NCBI GenBank assembly: GCA_049516155.1
Contig: JBEKTJ010000001.1
Location: forward strand, 1-64,000
Direction: 5' to 3'
DNA length: 64,000 nucleotides
DNA from: Bog-159 sp049516155
GTDB lineage: Bacteria; Acidobacteriota; Terriglobia; Bryobacterales; Bryobacteraceae
Shown here: in pieces, positions 17,323 to 26,819 of the stretch
How positions within the stretch are numbered: the stretch's first letter is position 1
Layout of the letters: every line of letters begins with the position of its first letter
Notes under the pieces: generated by a model
Told to the model about the DNA's origin: nothing
Seen by the model: only the letters and a program-made list of their open reading frames with translations
Database searches by the model: none
Translations under genes and position numbers: made by a program

Positions 17323-18672
17323 TCACCCCAGCAGATCCAGGTAGCGCCCCACCGCTTCAATGCCCCGGTAAAAGTTCGGGAGATGCAGCTTCTCATTGGG
17401 GGCGTGCAGGTTGTCGTCCGGCAGCCCGAAGCCCATCATCACGCTGGGAATACCGAGGCTTTGCTCGAAGGCCGCGACGATGGGAATCGAGCCACCGGAT
17501 CGAATATAGACGGTGGGCTTGCCGAAGATCTCGGACATGGCGTCGGCCGCGGCGTGTATAAAACGATTGTCGGGGTTCACCAGCGAGGGCGGCGCCGAGT
17601 GCAGCGACTTCAGCTCCGCCGTAACGCCGCGCGGGCAGGCCTTCGCGACCGCCTGCTTCAGTTGCTCCGCGGCTTCCTTGGGGTCCTGGTCGGCCACCAG
17701 CCGGGTGCTGATCTTAGCCACCGCGCGCGCCGGGATTACCGTCTTGGCGCCTTCGCCGGTGAAGCCGCCGCGGATGCCGTGGACCTCAAACGTGGGCCGC
17801 GCCCAGAGCCGCTCGAACAGCGGGATTGCCGGTTCGCCGACCAATTCGCGCGCGCCCATCTCCTTCTCCGTGTACTCGCCTTCGTCGAAGGGCAGGCGGG
17901 CCCAAGCTTCGCGCTCTTTGGGGCTGGGCGGCACTACCCGGTCGTAGAAGCCCGGAATCAGAATATGCCCGTCGCGGCCCTTCAATGCGCAAACGATTTC
18001 GGCGATTGCCTGCAAAGGGTTGGGGGCGGCTCCGCCATACACGCCGGAGTGCAGGTCGTGATTGGCGCCTTCCACATGCAGTTCGGCATATACCATGCCG
18101 CGCAGGCCGACGCAGATGGTGGGCAACTCCGGTGCGAACATCTCGGTATCGCAGATGATGGCCGCGTCTGATGCCAGACGCGCGGGCTTCCCTCCGACGT
18201 AGCTTTCGATGTGCTCGCCACCCGTTTCTTCCTCGCCCTCGATCAAGAATTTCACATTGACCGGCAGCTTGCCGCGGGTCTTCAGCAGCCCTTCTACGGC
18301 TTTGATCAGGATGTAAGTCTGGCCTTTATCGTCGGAGCTGCCGCGCGCGAAGATATCGTTGCCGCGCACCTCGGGCTCAAATGGCGGCGATTTCCATTCG
18401 TCCAGCGGATCTGGGGGCTGCACATCGTAGTGGCCGTACAGCAGCAGCGTGGGCTTACCGGGAGCGCCGGTCCACTCGGCGAACACCAGCGGATTGCCTT
18501 CGCCTTCGATCAACTCGCCGGTAAGGCCCGCAGCGCGTAATTCGTTTAAGGCGAACTCGGCGGCGCGCCGGATATCGGGCTTGTGTTCGGAAAGCGTGCT
18601 GATGCTGGGAATCCGCAGCCACGCCTTCAGGCCTTCGAGGAAGGCGGCTTGGTTCTCCTGGTAGTAATTCAT
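17323..18672 (-). CDS. M20-family metallopeptidase (dipeptidase)
   Basis: 449 residues. Metal-binding and catalytic motifs of M20 di-zinc peptidases are intact: GHYDVQPPDP (His81, Asp83), RGSSDDKGQ (bridging Asp about 114), EGEEETGGEH (catalytic Glu and metal ligand at about 147-149), CDTEMF, and a C-terminal HAPNEKLHLP with the last His ligand. The lid domain is in the middle (SGVYGGAAPNPLQA region). The length and motif spacing match the cytosolic carnosinase-like dipeptidase branch. No signal peptide. ATG 18672. Confidence 0.9.
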   Translation of the reverse strand: MNYYQENQAAFLEGLKAWLRIPSISTLSEHKPDIRRAAEFALNELRAAGLTGELIEGEGNPLVFAEWTGAPGKPTLLLYGHYDVQPPDPLDEWKSPPFEPEVRGNDIFARGSSDDKGQTYILIKAVEGLLKTRGKLPVNVKFLIEGEEETGGEHIESYVGGKPARLASDAAIICDTEMFAPELPTICVGLRGMVYAELHVEGANHDLHSGVYGGAAPNPLQAIAEIVCALKGRDGHILIPGFYDRVVPPSPKEREAWARLPFDEGEYTEKEMGARELVGEPAIPLFERLWARPTFEVHGIRGGFTGEGAKTVIPARAVAKISTRLVADQDPKEAAEQLKQAVAKACPRGVTAELKSLHSAPPSLVNPDNRFIHAAADAMSEIFGKPTVYIRSGGSIPIVAAFEQSLGIPSVMMGFGLPDDNLHAPNEKLHLPNFYRGIEAVGRYLDLLG

Positions 18673-18765
18673 GCGATGGGCACCTCAGTGCCATTGTATC
18701 GGCAGGACAGGCGTCGCGGCCTAGCGTGTTGAGTAGTTCCGACCCGGCTGAGCGACTTGCCGTCC

Positions 18766-21221
18766 TCAGCCCCGCCGCAGCAGTTCCGCAGGGTCCGTCC
18801 GCATCGCTGCGCGCGCCGGGAACCAGCAACCGGCCGCTGACGCCATCGCAAGCAGCACGACAGCCGCGGCGATTGCCGGGAGTTGCCACGCGGCCGTGGC
18901 GCCGAGCCACTGCTCAAGGAGCGGCCGTAATCCGAGCGCCGCACCAACGCCCAACGCTGTGCCAGCCGTAACGGCCAGGACCAACCCGCGCGTTACGTTC
19001 CAGGCCATTCGGCTAGGAGGCGCACCGAGCGCTGAGCAGACCGCAAGCTCATGGTTCCGTGCGGCCACGGTCCCGGCAGCCACGGCGTACACGCCTTGAA
19101 GGCAGAGTGCCAGCCCGAGAAGCCCTATCAGGAGCATGCCTGCCATGCGCGCCAGCGGTCGCGTCAGCGTCGACTGCCAGCGCGCCTGCATTGTGGAAAC
19201 GTCCGTAATTACCGCCGGGATCGTAACTCCGTCGAACAGTTGCCGCGCCAGGGCGGCGACGGAGTCAGCCGAGTCCGCCGTGCGCAGAATCACTTCCCCG
19301 CACCCATTCGCGGATTGCGCTTCGGGCAGATAGACCATCGGAAACGGCTTCTGAGCCCAGTAGCCGGTGAAATTCGCGGCAACACCGGCAATCCTGAGAC
19401 GATTCTGGAACTTCGACCCGAAATTGATCACGGATCCCACCGCGTCCTTCGGCGAAGTCCAGTTCTTCTGCGCCATGTCCAGACTGATAATCGCCACTTT
19501 CTCACCGTGTATGTTGTCGGTGGCGCCAAAACCGCGACCGTACAGAATCGGAATTCCGAGCGCCCGAAAGTAGCCAGGCGAAACAGAAATGGCATAAGTT
19601 GCTGCACGCTGGGCGTCGGCGGCATCGCCGTGCTTCAGAAAGGGCACGGAAGAACCCGGCGGAGGGAACACGTCCACCAGCGCGACCGCCTCCGTGCCCG
19701 GTAGCCGCTCAAGCTGGGACAACACTTGCCGGTCGAAGTCCAGCGTCTGGGCGTCGGTAACTAACGCGTTGGCGCGTGTGTCGAGCGACAGCAGCACGGT
19801 CCGTCGCGGCGCCGGCCCAAGATTGGCGGCGGAGCGTGTGGCATAGGCCCCGACCGTCAGCGCCGCTGCCGCCAGCAGATAAATTCCGGCCCCAGCTTGG
19901 GCGGCTGGCAGGATCAACCACCATCGGCCAGCACGTGGGCTGCGATCGCCGATCCCGGTGTATCCCGATCCGCTTGTCGAGAGCGCGCGCGACGCGCCTG
20001 GCCCGTCCGTGGTAGCCGCGGCTACCAGCAATGCCGACCAAACCAGCGCCGCGGCCAGTGCAAAGGCGGCGAAGCCGATCAGAATGGCAAGGTTTAGCGG
20101 CGGGGGTTGCTCCAGCGGCGGCCCGAGTCCGGCTGTCGGCACCAACCACGCCAGCACTCGCAACAGCATGGGTGCAAACAACAGGCCCAGACCCAGCGAT
20201 AGGAGCGCGAGCAGGCATTTTTCCGACGCCACCTCACGCCACAATCGCCAGCGGCTCGCGCCAAGCGCGGCCCGAATGGCAATCTCCCGCCAGCGCCGTC
20301 TGCCCTCAGCCGCCATCAGGATGGCGAGATTGACGCAGCCCACCAGAAACACCAACGCCACGCCCATTACCAGCAGCCCCATGGTCTGACGCACCGGGCC
20401 TTGTGCTATCGCCTCCAGGCTCTGCACTACCGGGCGTCTCCGCCTATCAAAGCTGAAGCGCTGCCCCAGCCTTTCCGCGACGACCGCCAGCGCCGCCTCC
20501 GCCTGCACGGCGCTGATTCCAGAACGGAGGCGCCCGAGGCCAAAAAAAGACGGATCTTGCCGCGGGCGGGCCGCACTGTCGCGCTCCAGGATGTACCACA
20601 CGTCCGTCGCGTCTTTGGTGAACGGGAGCGGGATGCTGACCCGGCGCGGAAGTACACCGGCTATGCGCACGAGCCGCTCGTACTCCCCTGTCGCGCTTGG
20701 CCCGAGTCCAATAGTCGTACCGACCACCGACGGACTGCCACCGTAGCGGCTCTGCCAAAACTCGTAACTTATCCAGGCCGGGGGGACGGCGCCTGCGTGA
20801 GGCGTGGGGCCCACAGGTTCGTCGTCCGGCCGCACTTCGCGCCCCAAAACCGGGTGGATGCCTAAGTCGCTGAACGCGCTCGCGTGGATATAGCAAGTGC
20901 GAATTTTTTCGCCCCGCGGGCGTCGAGCACCCAGAGCGGTATGGGATTGAAGCCCCCGAATGTAACAAAGATGCTGTGGGTGGCGTCCCCAAGGTCCGCG
21001 AGGTCCGGACCCGATATACCTATGATCTGTTCGCTCGACTCGGGGCGCTCCCAAAGTGCAACCAGCCTCGCCGGGTCGCGATAAGGCAGCGGCTGGTAGC
21101 CAAGCGCCAGCAGTAGACTCACCAGCGCGGTTGTGGCGCCCATGCCGATAGCGATCGTGGCCGAGAACTGCGAAGTCAGCAGCAGGCTCTGCCGCCACAT
21201 TCGCATACCGGTGCGAAGCAT
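18766..21221 (-). pseudogene. ABC-type permease of the ADOP family, frameshifted at an A6 run
   Basis: The start is in one frame (ATG 21221, MLRTGMRMWRQSLLLTSQF with the first membrane helix) and the remaining ~670 residues are in another. The frames meet at six T (20904-20909; six A on the coding strand): before it VLDARGAKK, after it IRTCYIHASAFSDLG. One extra A, or a -1 slip on the run, restores a continuous protein of about 800 residues with MacB-type periplasmic regions and two FtsX permease domains, ending normally (FPARAAMRTDPAELLRRG). ADOPs are acidobacterial permeases lacking a neighbouring ATPase, as here. It may be a recent pseudogene, a base-calling error, or expressed by slippage; the absence of other disruptions argues against old decay. 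Confidence 0.8.
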
Positions 21222-21446
21222 AATGTCGCGCTCAGCTAAGATTGTGCCCGGACCTGAGCTTCAGCCCTTTGGGCAGATCTTTACCTACCACATTCGTGCT
21301 GTAGTATGCAAGGGCGGCATCTAGACAAGGCAATAAGCGGATCAAGAGTCGTCCTCGCCGTCGCGACCGGCGTTCCAGCTTTCAAGGCGGCGTAAACATC
21401 GCAGGCAACGCAAGGCTATGGTAGACGGAACCCTTGAACGCCTACG

Positions 21447-21468
21447 GGACAGGCCCCGCGGCCTGTCC
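21447..21468. repeat. Perfect 9-bp inverted repeat (GGACAGGCC / GGCCTGTCC)
   Basis: GGACAGGCC (21447-21455), loop CCGC, GGCCTGTCC (21460-21468). It lies about 20 bp beyond the stop of the FG-GAP protein gene on the minus strand and shares its stem with 17295-17318. The rest of 21222-21488 shows no recognisable gene. Confidence 0.7.
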
Positions 21469-21488
21469 GCAGCGGTTACAGCCGGTGC

Positions 21489-24203
21489 CTAAGGCGTGAC
21501 GTGGAAGCTCTGGTCGACAGGCGTGGCGGGAGCCCAAGTGGCGTTGCCCGGTTGGGACGCCTGTATCGAGCACACACCCACGGCGACCAGCGTCACGGTG
21601 GTTCCCGAAACCGTGCACACAGCCGGCGTTCGCGAGCCAAAAGCTACCGTCAAGCCGGAACTAGCGGTTGCGCCGACCGTGAATGGCCCGGAGCCGAGCG
21701 TCCGATTCGCGAGTGCCCCGAAGGTGATGGTTTGGCTCTCCTTCACCAAAAAGCTCTGGTTGACCGGTGTGGCCGCGGCGTAGTCGGCATTGCCCGGTTG
21801 CGACGCTCTGATGGTGCAAGTGCCCACGGCGACCAGGGTCACGGTAGCTCCCGAAACGGTACACACAGCCGGCGTTCGCGAGCTGAAATAGACCGTGAGG
21901 CCGGAGCTGGCGGTGGCGCTGACCGCGAATGGAGCGGCGCCGAGGATCTGGTAAGGGAGCGGACCGAATGAGATGGTCTGGCTCCCCTGCGTGACTGTAA
22001 AGCTCTGCTTGACGGGTAAGGCCGCGGTGTAGTTGGCGTTGCCGGGCTGGGTCGCTCGAATCGTGCAGGTGCCCACGGCGGCCAGCGTCACCGTGGCGCC
22101 CGATACCGTGCAGACACCCGGAGTAATCGATGCGAAGCTGACGGGGAGGCCCGAGGACGCGGTCGCACTGACCGGGAACGGCGCGGCGCCGAACGCCTGG
22201 TTCGAGAGGGCGCCGAAAGTGATGGTCTGGCTCCCTTGCGTCACCAGGAAGCTCTGGTTGACGGGCGTGGCTGCGGAGTAGTTTGCGTTGCCCGCCTGCG
22301 TCGCCTGGATCGTGCAGGTACCCACAGCGACCAGCGTGACAGTGGCGCCCGATACCGCGCAGACAGACGGCGTAGTCGGAGCGAAGCTCACGGCAAGGCC
22401 CGACGTCGCGGTCGCGCTAAGCGGGAACGGCGCGGTACCGAATACCTGGTTCGAGAGTGCCCCGAAAGTGATGCTCTGGCTCCCTTGGGACACGACGAAG
22501 CTCTGGTTGACCGGTGTGGCCGCGGCGTACGTGCCGTTGCCTGCTTGGGTCGCCTGGATCGTACAGGTACCCACGGCGACTAGAGTGACGGTGTCGCCCG
22601 ATACCGAGCAGACGGCCGGTGTAGTCGGAGCAAAGGTGACGGCGAGGCCCGACGTCGCGGTCGCGCTGACCGTGAACGGCGCCGCGCCGAACACCTCATT
22701 GCCGAGCGGCCCGAAGGTGATGGTCTGGGGAAGCAGCGTCGGCGCTTTGGCCAGCAGGATGCTCACGTTAGTGCTGCCGGAATTGGCGAGGGCGAGGTCG
22801 GCTCTGCCGTCCCCGTTGAAGTCCGCTGCCACGACGCCATAGGAATTCGTTCCGGCCGCGTAGCTGACAGGGCTCTGCAGGGTCCCGCCGCCATTGCCCA
22901 GCAGCACGCTTGCTAGCGAGTCAGGAGCAGTGGCTGTGTTCCAGGAATCCAACGCGATGTCGGGCGTGCCGTCGCCGTTGAAATCCGCGGTCACCAGTAC
23001 CCTGGGTAGAAGGAAGCTGCCGTAGCTGGCGGCCGCTTGGAATGTCCCGTCGCCGTTTCCAAGAACCACGCTCACGCCGGTGCCGGTGCTGAATGCCAGA
23101 TCGGTTTTGCCATCGCCATTCAGATCCGCCACGACGAAGGGATAGGCGGCGGACGTAATGTTGGATGAAAGTCCCGTCTTGAAAGTCCCGTCGCCGTTGC
23201 CGATGAAGATATCCAGCGTGCTGTATCCGAGCATGGCGATATCCGGAATCCCGTCGCCGTTGAAGTCTCCCACGCCCAGAGAGTAACCGGATCCAACGGG
23301 ACCGCTGGTAGTCCTGACCAACGCGCTCTGAAACGTTCCATCGCCGTGCCCGAGGTACACGGTCGCAAGGATGAAGCCGGTTCCGCCGGTGGACTGGTTC
23401 AGCGATACAAGATCGGCAATGCCGTCGCCGTTGAAGTCCGCGACGGCAACCGTTAGAGGCATGTATCCGGACTCGTAGTAATAAGTCGTCGGCAACTGGA
23501 ACGTGCCATCGCCGTTGCCGATAAGCACCGCTAAACCCCAATACTCGGCGGTAAGGCTGGATCCGGAGACAACCAGGTCCGGAATTCCATCGCCATTGAA
23601 ATCCCCCACTGCAACCCAATAAACATTTTCGCCGGTGGCGTAGCTCACGGGAGCCTTGAAGGTGCCGTCGCCGTTTCCCATCAATATACTGACGCTGCTA
23701 TTGTTCACGTCAGTCGCGACGGCCAGGTCGACATTGCCGTCGCCGTTGAAGTCTCCCGCTGCCATATATAAGGGCATCGTGCCCGCCGCATAGTTCACTG
23801 CCGCAGCGAACCCGCTTCCGGCAACCGCATTGACCGTCTGTTCAAAAGGCGGAGAAAGGGCGGGAAGATCGCTCCCATCGCCGTTGTAGCGGGCCAGAAT
23901 GGAGAGGGTCCCGGAGGGCAACATAACGGTCTTCAGCGCCGCTTGGCCGCTCGACAGCGGTTCTGTCTCGAGCACCGTCACACCGTTGTAGAAGGTCACG
24001 GTACCGGTGGCGGTGGAAGGCGATAGGGTGGCGGTTAGCGTCACGCTTTGGCCGTAAGTGGAAGGGTTTGCCGAACTCGTCAAGGTGACAGTCGAGGAGA
24101 AGGCGTTGAGAGCGCAGAGGCAGAGAAGGACACCTGCCGCGAAAACAGAGCGGACGGCGACGCGCGTGGTCCGGTGTGCGAAAGTGCTTGTTTCGAATTT
24201 CAC
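21489..24203 (-). CDS. Secreted FG-GAP/VCBS propeller protein with five Ig-like C-terminal repeats
   Basis: 904 residues from GTG 24203, preferred to ATG 24239 because an AAAGGAG site precedes the GTG and the same leader layout (ribosome site, CTTAC, AAC, start, K-x-x-T, F/A-D/H-R) occurs before the related-leader gene at 27578. After a signal peptide comes a chitinase-like Ig domain (SSANPSTYGQSVTLTATLSP, about 40-120), then seven FG-GAP repeats marked by D-F-N-G-D-G (integrin-type Ca-binding loops), then five tandem repeats of about 88-90 residues beginning ITFG-x-L and containing a Cys pair (VCSVSG, GTCTIQATQ). Likely a cell-surface or secreted adhesion/binding protein; no catalytic domain seen. 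Cys pairs per repeat suggest disulfides. Confidence 0.85.
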   Translation of the reverse strand: MKFETSTFAHRTTRVAVRSVFAAGVLLCLCALNAFSSTVTLTSSANPSTYGQSVTLTATLSPSTATGTVTFYNGVTVLETEPLSSGQAALKTVMLPSGTLSILARYNGDGSDLPALSPPFEQTVNAVAGSGFAAAVNYAAGTMPLYMAAGDFNGDGNVDLAVATDVNNSSVSILMGNGDGTFKAPVSYATGENVYWVAVGDFNGDGIPDLVVSGSSLTAEYWGLAVLIGNGDGTFQLPTTYYYESGYMPLTVAVADFNGDGIADLVSLNQSTGGTGFILATVYLGHGDGTFQSALVRTTSGPVGSGYSLGVGDFNGDGIPDIAMLGYSTLDIFIGNGDGTFKTGLSSNITSAAYPFVVADLNGDGKTDLAFSTGTGVSVVLGNGDGTFQAAASYGSFLLPRVLVTADFNGDGTPDIALDSWNTATAPDSLASVLLGNGGGTLQSPVSYAAGTNSYGVVAADFNGDGRADLALANSGSTNVSILLAKAPTLLPQTITFGPLGNEVFGAAPFTVSATATSGLAVTFAPTTPAVCSVSGDTVTLVAVGTCTIQATQAGNGTYAAATPVNQSFVVSQGSQSITFGALSNQVFGTAPFPLSATATSGLAVSFAPTTPSVCAVSGATVTLVAVGTCTIQATQAGNANYSAATPVNQSFLVTQGSQTITFGALSNQAFGAAPFPVSATASSGLPVSFASITPGVCTVSGATVTLAAVGTCTIRATQPGNANYTAALPVKQSFTVTQGSQTISFGPLPYQILGAAPFAVSATASSGLTVYFSSRTPAVCTVSGATVTLVAVGTCTIRASQPGNADYAAATPVNQSFLVKESQTITFGALANRTLGSGPFTVGATASSGLTVAFGSRTPAVCTVSGTTVTLVAVGVCSIQASQPGNATWAPATPVDQSFHVTP

Positions 24204-24293
24204 GTGTTTGTAAGCTCCTTTGATTTCAGGTTTGGTCATGCCCGTGGAAGTCCCGGCCGCTAGGCTCCGGTATTATTTGAAAACGTAGCGTGG

Positions 24294-24312
24294 GGCGGCG
24301 CCGTGCGCCGCC
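24294..24312 (-). terminator. Possible terminator hairpin after the 24331 gene
   Basis: GGCGGCGC, loop CGT, GCGCCGCC: an 8-bp GC-rich stem 19 bp after the stop of the gene at 24331-26760. On the minus strand it is followed after some bases by a short T-rich stretch (GTTTTC), so termination is plausible but not certain. Confidence 0.4.
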
Positions 24313-24330
24313 GAAGCGAAAAGTGCAAAG

Positions 24331-26760
24331 CTACAGCTTGCTCACGCTCCTGCTACCCCAGTTTGCCACCCAGATGTTGGCCCCGTCAAAAGCGATCCCG
24401 AACGGAGTTCCTACGGGGAACGTGCCCACCACAGCGCCGGTCGCGGCCAGCAGCTTGGTCACGTTGTTGCTGCCAAAGTTCGCCACCCAGATATTGGCTC
24501 CATCGAAAGCGACCCCGTACGGACTGGTTCCGACGGGGAACGTGCCCACCACAGCGCCGGTCGAGGCCAGCAGCTTACTCACGGTGTTGCTGCCATTGTT
24601 CGTCACCCAGATGTTGGCCCCATCAAAAGCGACCGCGCGCGGAATGCTTCCGACGTTGAACGTTCCCACCACGGCGCCGGTTGCGGCCTGCAACTCGGTC
24701 ACGTTGTTGCTGCCCGAGTTCGCGACCCAGATGTTGGCCCCATCGAAAGCCAGCGCGATCGGATTGCTTCCCACCGGGAACGTACCCAGCACTGCGCCGG
24801 TTGCGGCCTGCAGTTCGGTCACGTTGTTGCTGCCAAAGTTCGCCACCCAGATGTTGGCCCCATCGAAAGCGACTCCGATCGGCTCGCTACCCACGGGGAA
24901 CGTGCCCACCACAGTGCCTGTCGCGGCCTGCAGCTTAATCACGTTGCTGCCGCTAATGTTCGCCGCCCAGATGTTGGCCCCGTCATAAGCGATCCCGGCC
25001 GGCTCAATCCCCACGGAGAACGTGCCCAATACGGCGCCGGTCGAGGCCAACAGCTCGGTAATGGTGTCGTCACTGTTCGTCACCCAGATGTTGGACCCAT
25101 CAAAAGCGACGCCGGAGGGCTGCTCCCCTACAGGAAACGACGCTGACTGGTACGCCGGGAACCACTTCAGCAGCGCCACCTGCTGCGGGTTCACACCTGC
25201 CGCCCCCGCCGGACTGGCGCCCGGAAAAGTCTGCCCCGGCGCGAAGGTGATCTGGCCGTTGCTGGCCAGCTTGAGCCCGGTCTCCGCCGGCGAGTTGGTC
25301 CCAGAGTAGAAGAGCAGGTTCAGCGACGCGCCGGGGTTGGCGGTGTCATTGCCCTGCGGCTCCGCCTGCCATTTGAAGGTCTGATTCACGGACGCAGCGG
25401 TGGCGCTGTTGTAAGACGTGGCCGCCAGATCCAACGAGTGCGAGATTCGGCCCTGCGAGGAGGTGGCGGCGCCCAGGGCTGGCAGCGTCAGCCCGGCTAG
25501 GCTGGAGCCCGCCCCGGTGGCGATCGATCCGGTGGCGGTGACGTTGCCCGCGACGATCTGATTGCCGGTGAAAGTGTTGGCCCCCAGCGTGGCGAACGGC
25601 GCGCAAGTGAATGGCAACGCGGTCAAAGCGTCGCCCGCTGCACAGGCATTCGAAGCCAGGCCCAGCGTCCCGCTGCCCGTGATGGGGCCACCCGTTAATC
25701 CTGTCCCGCTGCCCACGCTGGTCACCGTGCCGGCGCCGGTGCCCGGAAAGGTCTGTCCCGCGGCGAAGCTGATCTGGCCGCTGCTGGCCACCTTGAGACC
25801 GGTCTCCACCGGTGAGTTGGTCCCGGAGTAAAAGAGCAGGTTCAGCGATCCACCGGGATTGGCGGTGTCGTTGCCCAACGGCTCCGCCTGCCATTTGAAG
25901 GTCTGACTCACCGCCGCACCGGTAGCGCTGTCGTAAGACGACGCCGCCAGGTCCAACGAATGCGAGATCCAGCCCCCGGAGGCGGTAGCCGTGCCCAGTG
26001 CCGGCAGGGTCAGCCCGGAGAACGTGGATCCCGATCCGGTGGTGATCGCACCGCTGGCCGCCACGTTGCCCTGCACATCCAACGTGGCTGTTGGTGCGCT
26101 GGTGTTGATGCCGATCATGGCAGTGCTGCCGGTCCCGGACTGGTACACCACCGAATCCAGGATCGTCGAGGTCCCGGTGAAGAGCGGCAGAGAGTTGGCC
26201 GTGCCGCCGGTGGTGGTCACGTCGGTAGCGGTCGCCGGCGACACATCCCGGCTCCCCGCCGCGATGGCGAGGGCGCTGCTCGCGGTAGCCGAACCGGCGG
26301 CTGGCGGCGCGGCCAGCACGAAGGCCGATGGCGGCAGCCCCCCGATGGTCTCCGCGTCGCCGGCTTTCAAGGCGTAGGGGGCGCTCACCAGCAGCACCCG
26401 CGGCTGCTCGGCCTGCCCTTGCACCTGTACGCCCACCCAGCGGGCCTGCTCGGAATTGAACAACTCGGCCGGAAGGCCTTCGGGTTTGGTGGAGCCCAGC
26501 AGAACCGTGTAGTGGCCGCTGCTATCGGCAGTGACGTTCTGCGTCTCCATCCAGAGTGCCGCGCCGCCGGTTTGTTCGGAGTACAAGGCAAAAGTAATGC
26601 CGGCTGCGCCGGTCAGCGGATTGCCGTCGGGGTCCCTAACCGTACCGCCGAAGCGCATCAGCCGGGGAAGGGCGGTTGCGGTCGTGGTCTGCGCAAGGGT
26701 TCCTTCGACCAACGATAAACAAACGATAGTAAGGAATAAGAGTATTCGGAAACGTTTCAT
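24331..26760 (-). CDS. Secreted protein with tail-fibre-like repeats and seven-repeat YncE/NHL-like propeller
   Basis: 809 residues from ATG 26760 (GGGGGGA ribosome site 4-5 bases upstream), with signal peptide MKRFRILLFLTIVCLSLVEG. Residues about 35-140 form a domain common in acidobacterial secreted proteins (GGTVRDPDGNPLTGAAGITFALY...). The middle has two copies of a ~140-residue fibre-like repeat (SHSLDLAASSYDSAT, LNLLFYSGTNSP, GQTFPG), reminiscent of phage tail-fibre or adhesin shafts. The C-terminal 280 residues hold seven exact 40-residue repeats with VAFDGANIWVAN, a YncE/NHL-type seven-bladed propeller. Probably a surface adhesin or binding protein; no enzyme motif seen. Confidence 0.82.
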   Translation of the reverse strand: MKRFRILLFLTIVCLSLVEGTLAQTTTATALPRLMRFGGTVRDPDGNPLTGAAGITFALYSEQTGGAALWMETQNVTADSSGHYTVLLGSTKPEGLPAELFNSEQARWVGVQVQGQAEQPRVLLVSAPYALKAGDAETIGGLPPSAFVLAAPPAAGSATASSALAIAAGSRDVSPATATDVTTTGGTANSLPLFTGTSTILDSVVYQSGTGSTAMIGINTSAPTATLDVQGNVAASGAITTGSGSTFSGLTLPALGTATASGGWISHSLDLAASSYDSATGAAVSQTFKWQAEPLGNDTANPGGSLNLLFYSGTNSPVETGLKVASSGQISFAAGQTFPGTGAGTVTSVGSGTGLTGGPITGSGTLGLASNACAAGDALTALPFTCAPFATLGANTFTGNQIVAGNVTATGSIATGAGSSLAGLTLPALGAATSSQGRISHSLDLAATSYNSATAASVNQTFKWQAEPQGNDTANPGASLNLLFYSGTNSPAETGLKLASNGQITFAPGQTFPGASPAGAAGVNPQQVALLKWFPAYQSASFPVGEQPSGVAFDGSNIWVTNSDDTITELLASTGAVLGTFSVGIEPAGIAYDGANIWAANISGSNVIKLQAATGTVVGTFPVGSEPIGVAFDGANIWVANFGSNNVTELQAATGAVLGTFPVGSNPIALAFDGANIWVANSGSNNVTELQAATGAVVGTFNVGSIPRAVAFDGANIWVTNNGSNTVSKLLASTGAVVGTFPVGTSPYGVAFDGANIWVANFGSNNVTKLLAATGAVVGTFPVGTPFGIAFDGANIWVANWGSRSVSKL
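24361..25140 (-). repeat. 120-bp tandem repeat array inside a propeller gene
   Basis: About 6.5 units of exactly 120 bp (40 codons) without a single length change, e.g. CGTGCCCACCACAGCGCCGG at 24421, 24541 and 24901. Units are highly similar at nucleotide level including synonymous positions, indicating recent expansion or gene conversion. Each unit encodes one propeller blade (FDGANIWVAN). Confidence 0.85.
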
Positions 26761-26819
26761 AGCAATCCCCCAAGCGTGGTTCACCCGGCTTTACCCGGGC
26801 ATATCCCGCAAGCCTCCCG

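Noticed and set aside
21500..22750. Regularly spaced repeats that resemble a CRISPR array
   Set aside because: The period is ~265-270 bp and in frame: five Ig-like protein repeats. No spacers or cas genes exist in the window.
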